Below, piece by piece: positions 35,006-47,100 of a stretch of DNA of 64,000 nt. The notes beneath the pieces are model-generated. The model worked only from the letters and a program-made list of their open reading frames with translations, had not been told where the DNA came from and did no database searches. The position numbers and the translations under genes were made by a program. The stretch spans positions 5,145,001 to 5,209,000 of the forward strand of contig NC_092579.1 of the NCBI RefSeq assembly GCF_037975245.1, read 5' to 3'. Position 1 is the first letter of the stretch; the number at the start of each line of letters is the position of its first letter. This DNA comes from Apostichopus japonicus (Eukaryota; Echinodermata; Holothuroidea; Aspidochirotida; Stichopodidae).

Positions 35006-36860
35006 CTATATCAAAAGGACAACGAACAGAAAATCAAATAAATATACTGGTGGTAGCAGACTATAAAATAGATTGAGGCATTGAAACAGCAACACATTCA
35101 AAAGGAGGGATTTAAATTAATATGAAAGTGTGAATAATGTGGTTGTGATTTACTTTAATTACAGTATTATTTATATTCTGATAAAATAAAAGTATTAAAA
35201 GTGAACAATTGGTTTGATTGATTTTTAAGACTATACATACCACATTCTTCTATACATGAAGCTGTATCAGGCATATTATTGTTGATTGAATCTTGATGCC
35301 ACCACCTTATAATTATAGTTTAATGGGCTTAACAAGTTATTCAACAAATTTAACCAAAAGATACTACCTTGCAACCCATGTTTGTGTGGGAATGTGATCA
35401 TGGACATAGAACTACTTAAAGTGTCTTCTATTCTGGGCAATGTAGGTGGTCAAAAACACAGCTAAAAGTTACATGTGCTGCAGCTCAAATGCTTGAAGAA
35501 TCAAAGTCCATATATATGCACTGTGAGTCTTTTCAAGATTGGTGGATACACTAAATCGTATAGTGCAGCTACTGCACTACGAGCTACTCACAGCTTCATG
35601 ACAAAGAATTCATGTGAAACATTTAATTATTGAGACTATGTGCAGTTATCAACTATAATGCTAAACCAAGTTTCCTGGGTCACTTAACTTGGTTATTTAG
35701 TAGTATATGGTGTGGACAAATGACATGTATAAAAAAGCCTCTTACTGTACAGGAAGACCATTATTCTTACACTGGTTGACATGTGGTAATGCTTTCTCGT
35801 GCATGGGTAGCAATGATCAGGGAGTTCCATAACAACTCCCTGCAATGATCATGTTAAATCCATGTGCATATCAATTGCATACATTACACTGCGTGCTTGG
35901 TGACAGCTAATGAGTGGGGATCTTCACTGCAGTTAATTAGTGTATTGGGTATTTAGAAAATTAAGCAGGATATTGTGTATCATTACTTACACAAAGTGAT
36001 GTCTATAATCGTTACTGTCACAAACTTACCAGAATTGACTGCAGTAATATATACATTACTTTCTTAGTTTTCAAACAAAGAAATCAACATAATTTTCAAA
36101 ACAGTTAATATTTGCCTCATTTTTCCTGCTTATTCCCCATATGACCTACATTATGAGTGTAGTACAGCTAAATTGTACCTAATGAGCATTGTCAGGAATT
36201 AATTCAAAATCTGTTTCTTATTGTTACTTATAAGGACTACATTACACTGTGCATTCTTCATAATGGAAATCATAGGCCATCAGTGAAATGAACCATTTGA
36301 AGAGAACCGACAAGAAGACTCTCAACTGATTCGATACAATTTATTCTCCTCAGAAGTACTGAAGATGATTTCAATGGCTTTGCAAATTTTGCAGCCTTTA
36401 CTATGTTGACAGTGTGAAAATAGTACCACAAGGCTAAGGTCACATTTTCCCCTTCTTTTTCTGCTTTTTTACTAATTTGGACCAAAATAAACCACCCCTA
36501 CATCCCAAAATAGAAGCAACCTTGTGTCATACCATTTTATCAAGACTTAAATACTGTGATCAAATCAAGGTATCATCATTTGCTATACATGGATGCACTA
36601 ACTAGTGCAAAACTAATCACTATGGCCTAAAATAAGATAAAACATATTGCCCCAAATTTTTCTTGAATTTTATCTCATTACAAGGAAAATTGCACCTGTT
36701 GTGTACTTAACAATAGTTTGCATTGATTTTTGTCAAATTTGAATATTTTAGCAGACTTTGACAGCCAATATTAATGACAAAGGAACTACACTTTTTTAGT
36801 CTGAGCTGTTACACTATGGACCATTCATCTTGCATCAATTTGCAAAGTTTTGACCTAGAA
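35006..36860. other. Intergenic stretch between two head-to-head death-fold genes
   Basis: No exon was recognised with confidence. Both 5' ends (minus-strand DED/coiled-coil gene and plus-strand ZU5-UPA gene) must lie between here and 40.8 kb, so promoters are expected but none is identifiable by motif. Confidence 0.35.
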
Positions 36861-36865
36861 TAGAA

Positions 36866-37690
36866 ATCATTGCCTAAAAAATAGCACTTATATTTATTTT
36901 ATCTTTTCCAGCACTTAAGTGCAACAAGATTGTAATGGCCTAAATTTTTCATAAAATATTGTGCTTACTTTTCCTTCTTAACAAACAAGTTATAGTTGTG
37001 TTCTTAATAAACTTCCGCATCCACTAATACCAAGTTAGCAGCTCGTAAGATCAGAAAATAAGAAGAAATATTTTCCAAATTTTGTGTGCTGCTCTAATAT
37101 TGGAAAGTGCTACAAGCTTCCAATGGCCAAAATTTTTCATAACAATTTGCTCTTACTTTTCCTCCATTTTGATCTCCCTCTGAACAAACAAGTAATAGAT
37201 GTGTTTTTAATGAAATTCTGCATTCACTAATACCAAATTTGTAGAAATTAGCAGCTCGTAAGCTCAGAAAATAAGAAGAAATATTTTCCAAAGTTTGTGT
37301 GTTGCTTTAATATTGGAAAGTGCTACAAGCTTCCAATGGCCTAAATTTTTCATAAAAATTTGCCCCTACTTTTCCACCATTTTGATCTCCCTCTGAACAA
37401 ACAAGTAATAGTTGTGTTCTTAATAAAATTCCGCATTCACTGATACCAAATTTGTAGAAATTAGCAGCTTGTAAGCTCAGAAAATAAGAAGAAATATTTT
37501 CCAAATTTTGTGTGTTGCTCTAATATTGGAAAGTGCAACAAGCATCCAATGGCCTAAACTTTTCATAAAAGTTTGCCCTTACTTTTCCACCATTTTGATC
37601 TCCCTCTGAACAAACAAGTAATAGTTGTGTTCTTTATAAAATTCCGCATTCACTAGAAACAATATTGTCTACATTTGAAGCTATGAAGAC
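36866..37690. repeat. 213-bp tandem repeat, about four copies
   Basis: Units begin near 36,866, 37,055, 37,268 and 37,481. Shared blocks include ATATTGGAAAGTGCTACAAG, CATTTTGATCTCCCTCTGAA and AGAAATATTTTCC. The first copy is the most diverged and shorter. Repeated minus-strand ORFs are products of the repeat. Confidence 0.9.
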
Positions 37691-38029
37691 TGAGAAAATA
37701 AGGAAAACCAATTTTACTTTTACATTGACAGAACAAATCACTTCCATGACAACCTTCCCAAAACCAACATATCCCAAGGAAAACAAGAGCCCAAGGGCAC
37801 TGTGGTTCCTTGCTTGGGGTATATGACAATACACATAATATTATCAAGCAAGATTGGGCTCAAATAGTCCAAGTAATTGTGGTCCTACATGTTCCCATAA
37901 AGTAACCAACACTATAGCCAACACTTTTGTGATCACAAAATGTGATCGGATTTTGGATCAAAAGGCACTTTTGAGATCTAAATATGGCGTCGAAAAAGGT
38001 AAGAAATATAAGAGACCTACAAGCGTGTC

Positions 38030-40290
38030 AACAGATATGATAACATTGGTGACCTCAGATGACATGACCTTTAAGTTTCAAAATGTTCCACCACCCCGTT
38101 CACAACTTGTCCCAAAATATCAACCATGTCACACCTTGGCATTGAGATTTAATTGCATTAAATTAAAAAAAATAACTTTGAACTTGTATACATAACTTCA
38201 CACACAAAGGTCACCCGAAGGTCAACCAATTGACATTTTTGATCGGTGAGACCTAAATATCTGAGCATGACTGTAAAAATTCGAACATTTTTTCTTTGCC
38301 CATTTTCTCCCCCCAAAATACTACTTTTTTAACATTAGCTGACCTTTGGTGACGTTGGACCACATGACCGTTAAGTTTGAAAATATTCCCCTATACCATT
38401 TGCAACTTGTCCAAAAAAATAAACCTTGTCACACCTTGGCACTGGGAGTTATTGCATTAAATGTGTGAAAATTAACTTTGACCTCATATAACTTCGCACA
38501 CGAAGGTCACATGGGGGTCAACCCATTGACATTTATGATCAGAAGGTACCTTTAACATCTGAAAATAGCATCGAAACTGTAAAAATCCACAAAACACGAA
38601 AAGATCACCAGAGGTCAAATTGAGGTCAAGGGTCACCCAGATGCGGGTCGACAATTGGATTACATTGAAGCAACTCCCAACCCTAACGGACAATTTGTTC
38701 TCAAGTTATCGCAAAAATACTAGTTTTTTATCATTAATTGACCTTTGGTGACCTTGTATCACATGACCGTTAAGTTTGAAAATATTCCCCTATACCATTT
38801 GCAACTACTCCAAAAATATCAACCTTGTCACAACTTGGAACTGGGAGTTATTGCATTAAATGTGTGAAAATTAACTTTGACCTCATATAACTTCGCACAC
38901 GAAGGTCACATGGGGGTCAACCTATTGACATTTATGATCAGAAGGTACCTTTGACATCTGAAAATAGCATCGAAACTGTAAAAATCCACAAAACACGAAA
39001 AGGTCACCAGAGGTCAAATTGAGGTCACGGGTCACCCAGATGCGGGTCGACAATTGGATTACATTGAAGCAACTCCCAACCCTAACGGACAATTTGTTCT
39101 CAAGTTACCGCAAAAATACTAGTTTTTTATCATTAATTGACCTTTGGTGACCTCGGATCACATGACCCTTATGTTTGAAAATATTCCCCTATACCATTTG
39201 CAACTTGTCTCAAAATATCAACTGTGTAACACCTTGGCACTGGGAGTTATTACACTAAATGTCTGAAAATTAACTTTGACCTCATATAACTTAACATACA
39301 AAGGTCACCTTGGGTCAACTTATTGACATTTTTGATTGATGAGACCTAAATTAGAGCATCAAACTATACAAATTCAAACTTTTTTTCTTTGCCCATTTTC
39401 TGCCCCCAAAATACTAGTTTTTTAACATTAATTGACCTTTGGTGACCTCGGATCATATGACCGTTAAGTTTGAAAATATTCCCCTATACCATTTGCAACT
39501 TGTCCAAAAATATAAACCATGTCACACCTTGGAACTGGGAGTTGTTGCATTAAATGTCTGAAAATTAACTTTGACCTCGTATACTGTAACTTCGCACACG
39601 AAGGTCACACGGGTGTCAACCAATTGACATTTTTGATCGGAAGGTACCTTTGATATCCAAATCTAGCATCAAAACCAAACAATTCCTTCTTTGCTCGTTT
39701 CCTCCCAAAATAAGCACATTTTTTCTAATGTGACCTTTGACCTTTTGACCTTGGTTTCAGATGTAGTTTAATCTCCTGATTCCAAAAAACAAAACGACAA
39801 GTCTGTACAACCATCCTAACTCCGACCGAAAAACTTTGACCCCATATAACTTCGCACATAAAGGTCACACAGGGTCAACCCATTGACATTTATGATCAGA
39901 AGGTACCTTTGACATCTGAAAATAGCATCAAAACTGTAAAAATCCCCCAAAACACGTCAAGGTCACCAGAGGTCAAATTGAGGTCAAGGGTCACCCAGAT
40001 GCGGGTCGACAATTGGATAACATTGAAGCAACTCCCAACCCTAACGGACATTTCGTTCTCAAGTTATCGCAAAAATACTAGTTTTTTATCATTAATTGAC
40101 CTTTGGTGACCTTGGATCACATGACCGTTTAGTTTGAAAATGCTCCCCTAACCAGTTCACAACTTGTCCCAAAATATCAATCTTGTCACACATTGGCACT
40201 GGGAGTTATTGCAGTTTTAATATTTTCGGTTTTTGGACCATAACTGACCTTTGGTGACCTTTGTGGGCACCAGAAACAATAGGGCACACC
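38030..40290. repeat. ~400-bp tandem array with nuclear-receptor-type direct repeats
   Basis: Long units (about 38,470-38,870, 38,873-39,275, and again from 39,840) share CATATAACTTCGCACA, AGCATCGAAACTGTAAAAAT, AGATGCGGGTCGACAATTGG and AAATATTCCCCTATACCATT. A shorter variant lacking the middle lies at 38,170-38,470 and 39,290-39,700. Every unit carries several AGGTCA/TGACCT half-sites in DR1, DR4 and DR5 spacing (see findings). The array ends in CA repeats at 40,378-40,400. Confidence 0.85.
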
Positions 40291-40620
40291 TTCTCCATAT
40301 GGCGGATCTATAGTCCAAGTTTGGCCTCAATCCAACATTCCGTTATTGAGATAGAGCGTACCCAAGCAAGTGTCACAGACACACACACACACACATACAT
40401 ACATACATGTTTGTGTTTCATTCCAACCGAGGACCCTATTGTATTTTCCTTTGTTCAAATCCACGTACCCTAACCTTAACAATACCCCATACTATAGAAT
40501 TCTTCCGAGGACGTGGTGATTCTTTAGAAATCACAACCGAGGACCTGAAATTCTTTTGTTCAAGTCCTCGGTCGGATAGAAAAACAAACGCACCCACACA
40601 CACACACACACAAACTTGAC
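40291..40620. repeat. CA-rich border and inverted GAGGAC segment
   Basis: CA microsatellites at 40,378-40,406 and 40,592-40,612 flank a segment with CCGAGGACC and GTCCTCGGTCGGAT facing each other. This looks like the end module of the upstream array. Confidence 0.5.
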
Positions 40621-40868
40621 TGTATAGGTTAATAGGAATTAAATTTATTCAGATTCCACAGAAATCATATCATTTTCCGTTATTGAACAGATTTAAAGAA
40701 ATGTATTTTATTTCTATATATAAATACATAGAAAACAATCTAACAATCAAGGTGATAAATTGGAAAATGTGATCTCATCCATTATTTTATAATCGGTTTT
40801 ATCAGTTGGTTTGTTGTGTTGAGTGAGATCCTGAACTATATTTTTGGTTACTTTTATTTATTTTTCAG

Positions 40869-41192
40869 CTGATTACGGCAGATTAATGGTCAACGTTGCC
40901 CAAGATCTTACTCTAGACAGCACTCTGAAATTAGCAACTCTGTTCCGTCTACCACCAGCAGAAACTGATATGCTACGCCGGGTTTCCCTGATAGAGACAC
41001 CAGGAATCACTCTGATTAACTTCATGAAGACAAGAAACATCATCAATATGTATGATGTCACTAACCTACAGAAGGGTTTGGTTTATATTCAGCTAACCCG
41101 AACAAATGAATATCACTTAGCTCCATATCAGTCTAAAGTTGACCCCTTTCAGTTTGAGGAAAACCAATTACCGCAACTGCTTGACTGGCCTG
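40869..41192 (+). other. Module 1 death-fold (DED-like) exon
   Basis: It encodes ADYGRLMVNVAQDLTL, LATLFRLPPAETDML, and LINFMKTRNIINMYDV. The LFRLPPAE helix pattern, a following L-x-F/L-M helix with basic residue, and the terminal helix pair match the exons at 45,994 and 55,119. It ends GACTGGCCTG before GTAAGA. Confidence 0.75.
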
Positions 41193-44100
41193 GTAAGAAT
41201 GAATAAAATGATGTAATCAGAATAGATGAAACCAAAATACTACAGTACAATACAAACTCTAGAAATGTGTGTGAGTCGTGTTAATGTTCTGCTTTCAGGC
41301 AATTTGTTATTTTAAACTATTAATTATCACTGTGTATGTATGGTGAAAGTAATTACAAGGCGGATATTTTGACTAAGTATTTGTTGCCATTTGGTTAATT
41401 TCTTCATAGTAAAAGATTGAAAATAGAACAATGCTAAACAAATTAGGTCCCAAGGATTAGCCAATATTTCAAGGATCCATTTAAGCTGTCTGGTCACTCT
41501 CAGACATGATGCTAGATTCTTTTGATACTCCTGTTGTCAAATTCTCTAACAACATAAAACTTGTGTTACATATCTATTACATTTTATATTATGATTACTT
41601 CAATAATACCTCTTTCATAAATCAGTTGCAAGGCTTTTGTATTTTTGAAGAACTTTAGATTAGCAGGGAATGATTAAGTTTATCCATAGTACTTATAGGA
41701 GACAAAAGTCTAAACAAAATGATAAAATTATCCAGTATCACATCGAAAAATGCTACGTTAAATGGGCAAATTAAACACTTAATTATTCTCTGATTAGGAA
41801 TTAATGTAGCTCAGTATGGCAGATTTGGTTTTTAAACATAAAAGCTTCATTTAATGTTGTTTGTGTTTCCATTATTCTATTTTCAGTTGACAATGTCAAA
41901 TTTGACCCTGATAATGAATCAACTCCATCACAAGGTTCTGATGAAAGAGAGGAAGATCATGACCATAGTAAGGAAAGTTTGATGGAGAGAGAAGAGAGAG
42001 AAGTACCAAAACAAAGAAAAGATTCACAAATACTTGAAATGAGGCACTATCATTCATACATTGAACACAGGATCACGTATGAAGGTGGAACTATTACCAT
42101 CATGGGGGTACATCTGACTATTCCTGAAGATGCTTTATCCTCTGATCGTGTAATTGCTGTTAAAGTGATCTATGATCCCACCATACACCTCCCTGGCCCC
42201 TGGCAGTGCTCGTAGGGGCAGAATGACACCTCTGATAAAACTAGAGCCAGAAGGGCTCACCCTCGACAAGCCAGCCCAGCTGACTATTCCTCACTCGGCT
42301 ATTATCCCTGAGCCAGATCGACATGATGTTATAATCTTCACTGGTCTGAAAGACAAAGAAAGTTTAAAAGAAGGTAAAGATGGTAACCAATAAACACTTT
42401 AAAATGCAATTGAATAATGTACCAGGAGAAGTACAATGAGTTATATGCTGAGAATCAGTTCTGTTGAATTTAATATATATCTTATCTAATAGGGTCTTGA
42501 TATATACTTTTTTAGGTTTACTCAATACTATACTTTATATAATATTACTTATTATAGGTGAAATAACTTGGACTGAAGAGAAATCTATTGATTGGAAGCT
42601 AGACCCAGAGAAGATCAGTCTTGATATAACCATCTTGAGCTACGTCTTTGCTAATTTAGTCGACCAAGAAACAGAACAGAAGCATATATTCCGTATTGTT
42701 CCATTTATTGATGGGATACTTGATGCCAATGATGATGTCTTAATAACTGTTTGTTTCTGTAAGGACAGTGATGAAGAGTACAAGGTGAGGATAATCTCTT
42801 GTTACCATGGTGATATATGTAGTAGCTTAGAGGTCAGTTCTGGTTTATATTATGATTTGTAAGTCGAGTACTGGCAATGTTACTTTATTTGTTAAGTGGT
42901 TATCATGCTTCACTGGCAAATTATGAAGTGATTTTGTTAAAGGTGCATTTGTGTGACATAATTTTGTTGATTCATCATAACACATCAAAAAGAAAAATCT
43001 GAAATTTGAAATGAAAATATTTAAACTTGACGTTGACATAAAACATGTGTCTGTCAAAAGTGTTTGTGCTTAAATGAAACTGAGAGTATCCCCATAGTCA
43101 TAGAGGAAGAATGCTGATAGTCTTATAGAGGGCTGATGATGGTATTTTACTAACATTATATTTTATTTCTTCGGTCAAAATGTCATTTTCTTACAAAATA
43201 TGTGGTTCACCTCAAAAATATTCAGATGGCCCAAATTTTTATTGTGGCTCAAAGTGTGCACAACAAGGATTAAGAGGGTTGGGGGCTCTGAAGAAAGAAG
43301 CAACATTGGTAATGTGAGGAAATAATGGAAACAAAGATGATGTTACTTGCTATAGCAGTATTGATCTCTCTGTACAGAGTGAAGGCACAACAAATTGTAT
43401 AATCAACTTTCTGCTTGTTTCTAGCAATTTAAATCTTCATGTCCTTATGTTTTAGTTGCTGTTAGAGGACCACCATCCCAAACTGTGTCTAGGAAACTAT
43501 ACAACATCTCAAATTACCCGGACATTGAGTGACGGCAGAGACCATGTTTCTTACATTGATCTGATCATGTCATCACCCAGTGGTGGTTACCATCTAACGG
43601 GGGAAGAATCAACAAAAGTTTGTAATTGCCAATGCTATTGAAGTTTTTCTTTTAACATTACAAGACTTGTAGTTAAGGATTGGTTACTTAAAGTGGATCA
43701 AATTGTGTAGCAGTTAGAGTGTCGCCCTACAACTATGCGGTTTCTGGTTCAAAATCCCAGCAGGAACCACAATATAGGCAACCTTCTGCTGTGCAGTGTT
43801 GCTAAGCAGGATCTTGTGCGGGTTGGTATTCCTGGTTTGTGAATAAGGAAGTGAAGTTTGGTCCTATGTTCTTTTGTTCGGTATTGCGAATAGCTTCATT
43901 CACCGTGGCTTTACTTTTGGTGTCTATAATTCACCTCCGTTTGTATTGGAGGCAGTGTTCAGTTGTATTGTGGCACTCTCTCAGTTCTTGGATTGGGATG
44001 TTGATTAAATGGATATCCTGAGAGCAGGAATGATTGAGACAATTACATGTCTGCCTAGAAAATCTCTGAACATTCATCAAACAGAATGATTGTAATAAGC

Positions 44101-47100
44101 CGGTGTTTATCCACAATGACACGAATACCCATGGCTTGAATATGTTTCTTTATGGTTCCTACCAATTGGAACAATCTTAACCTAAATAATGTCATGTAGT
44201 TCTTATTACAATAGGAAAGTATAACCTTCACCAGCTGCCCATGAAATGTGAGGATTTGTACATGACAACATGTCTTGGCTCCTTACCAGCTTTTTGTATA
44301 TCTTATATGTCGCACCTTTTCTTTAAATACTTAACAAGCATTCTCATCCTAAGTACATTGATCTTTAATATCTTTTAACCATTAGCATGTAGACATTGAT
44401 TACCTCTGTGCTGCCAGTAGAGTCTCTCGTCAGTTCAGACTTACAAGGGACAAAGATGGAGACACTGGCATGGTTGATGTGAAATTAAAAGTATTTCAAA
44501 ATGAAATGAACCAGACAGCCCTTATCCTCCAATCAAAGGTGAGTAATGTCTGTTGATTATCTTCCAGCTCTCATATGTCTCTTCATTACATCACATTAAG
44601 CAGCATCTTCTCCCATCTGCTAAGTAATGTCCTATCTGTTGGAAGTCTTGCAGCTGTTTGCAGGCTGATTGAATAATGTTAGTGCTGTGGCTGAATTATA
44701 GTTATTTGTTGGCATATTCTCTCATGGATGCTTTTCTTCGTAATATGCATGGTGGATGATAATTTAATTTAATTTAATTACAGCAGTGTTTTATTACTGT
44801 ATTCTTATTTTTCAGTCACTCCAGTGAACCTGGTATTCTTATGTTTCTTATTTTCATCCTGTTTTCCAACTTTTTCCGACTCTTTCGTGTTGTTTCGTAA
44901 ATAAGGAGTGCAGTAACTTGAAAGGCAAATAATTGCTGAAAAAGTGTACATATGACCTGTGTGTTACCACATACACAGGTCAACAGTTATGGGAAACTTA
45001 GGTACTAATGAATATTACATAAATAATAGGTATGCTGTCGTCAGCATTCCTTTTCCTTTTGGGATTTCACACATTTATAATGTGTTGTTCCATGTCTGTT
45101 ACAGCCCTATTTTCTACATTACGTTCCTACTTGAAACCCTAATCATTCACAGGGGTGTGATAGATAGCCTGCATAATTGTATGTTAAATATTCTTACATT
45201 GAAAGTTTTCATTAGTCATATAATTTTTGTTTTTGGGTTTTCCTTCAGGTGAAAGACATTCTCTTATCCCCCGAAAGCCAGAAAATTCTGCACCCAGGTG
45301 AGTTTTTATGTTAAAGTGGAACAAATGGGTGGACTTAGCTAGTTTTAGAAGTCCACCCTGACCTGTATCTAAGTGCAGTTTGAAGAAGAAAAATGAATGC
45401 TCATTATTCGTAGACACACCCCAGGTAAATGTGTATTAGTGGAGATGAAAAAATAAGCACACGCAGAGCACATGGACCCAGGTGAGTGTCTAAGTAAAGG
45501 TGAAGAGGTAATAGCATTTGGGTTTAGCAGTAGACACACCTAAGTGTAATACTTACATCAACTTATTTTATTGGGAAATATTTCATCAACATAATCATTT
45601 TTGATGGAAAGAAATTTAATCATGCTGCTGAACCCTCCAAAAAAAGTCCTATTTGCATGCTTTCATTTTTAGTTAGTATGCTCACTTCCTACTTTGTAGC
45701 TCAAAGAAACCTTGAAGGTGAAGCTGTATACATGAAAAGAATTATGCACAAGACAAGGACTTAAAGTTGAAAGTTGCATGCAAGTTATGGACAGTATACT
45801 TAACAATAGTTTATAACGTGAGGTTGCATACCAGCATTCTCCATGCAGGTTGCATGCTTCATGTGGGCCAGTTGTGTACTTGTGCATGCTAACTGTGAAC
45901 ATTGTTTAAAGTTCAAACCTGCCAATCAATCAGCATGTGCTTCAGTTGCTCGTATTTCTACATGTGATATCTAGTCTTTGCTATATATTTTAGAATTTCA
46001 AGTGGATGTTATGTCCACACTTTCAGGCTTACACAAATATGAAAAGTTGAAAGGAGACATTGCCAAGCTTCTGGATAAACAACATTGGGCAAAGCTAGGC
46101 ATGCTGTTTGGGCTCAGGCCAGCAGAAAATGAAACAATTCAGGAAGCAGCAGAATCTGGAAAGATGCTGATGAAAATTTTGGATGAAAGAGAACTCATCA
46201 TGCCAGACAGAATGATCGGAATGTACGAAGGATTGAAAGCTATTCACTTTGATAAGGTGGCAAGACTGGTGCTGGAGTACATCGATACATCACAGGAGAA
46301 GAATGGAAAGGAAAAAAAAGAGGAAAAAGATGTTAACAAAATGGTTTGTGTTTTGTAAAAACTTGTCAAGACTATGAAACTTTAAGCTTGAATCCAACAA
46401 TGGTTACTTTGCATAACATCAGAATCTTAGAATGGTTTAGTCCTGTATTTTCTGATATGAAATGTATCATTTTTGCTGTCATGCAAGTCACAAAACAGAA
46501 AATTAATTATTACTCCATTACTAAAAAGTCTTCCTATTACTCGTTGTAAAAGAAACAGGGCATTTAACTGATTATTTCTGCTTACATAAAGTTACGTTTG
46601 TAGAGATCAAGTGTACAGCAAGTCTGTGTAGAATATTCACTGAAGCCAAATCAAATGCAGTAATTAGTTTTATATCATTATGAAAGTATGACCAAGTTGT
46701 GAATTTGATAAACAATTTGTAATATTTCAACATTGTTTCAGGTAAAACTTCCAGAGAAACAGGAAGTATTCTCAAAAAGGGAATCAAAATCGTCAGTAAA
46801 TTACACAATTTTGATAGAAGAGGGTTACAAGAGACTGGATGTCCAAAGAGCCTTGAAATTGTCTAATGGAAAACTGGACTTGGGAAGACGGATATTGCTA
46901 CTAGCAAAGGAAGATCATGGTAAAGATACCCTATGTATTCAGCTACATGGGTATTTCTTTTAATATTTCTACCTGATTTACCTCAATGTTGAATCACACT
47001 CTAGGACCACATTTCAAGCCCTTGCTGTTTCAGTGTTTATGGAAGAAAAAGTATTTTTTATTTACTTTAGGAAAATTACTCACAAAATAGCTAGATCATA

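Noticed and set aside
36270-36485. Minus-strand 71-codon ORF rich in lysine and leucine
   Set aside because: No domain, no supporting splice sites; possible decayed exon but unsupported.
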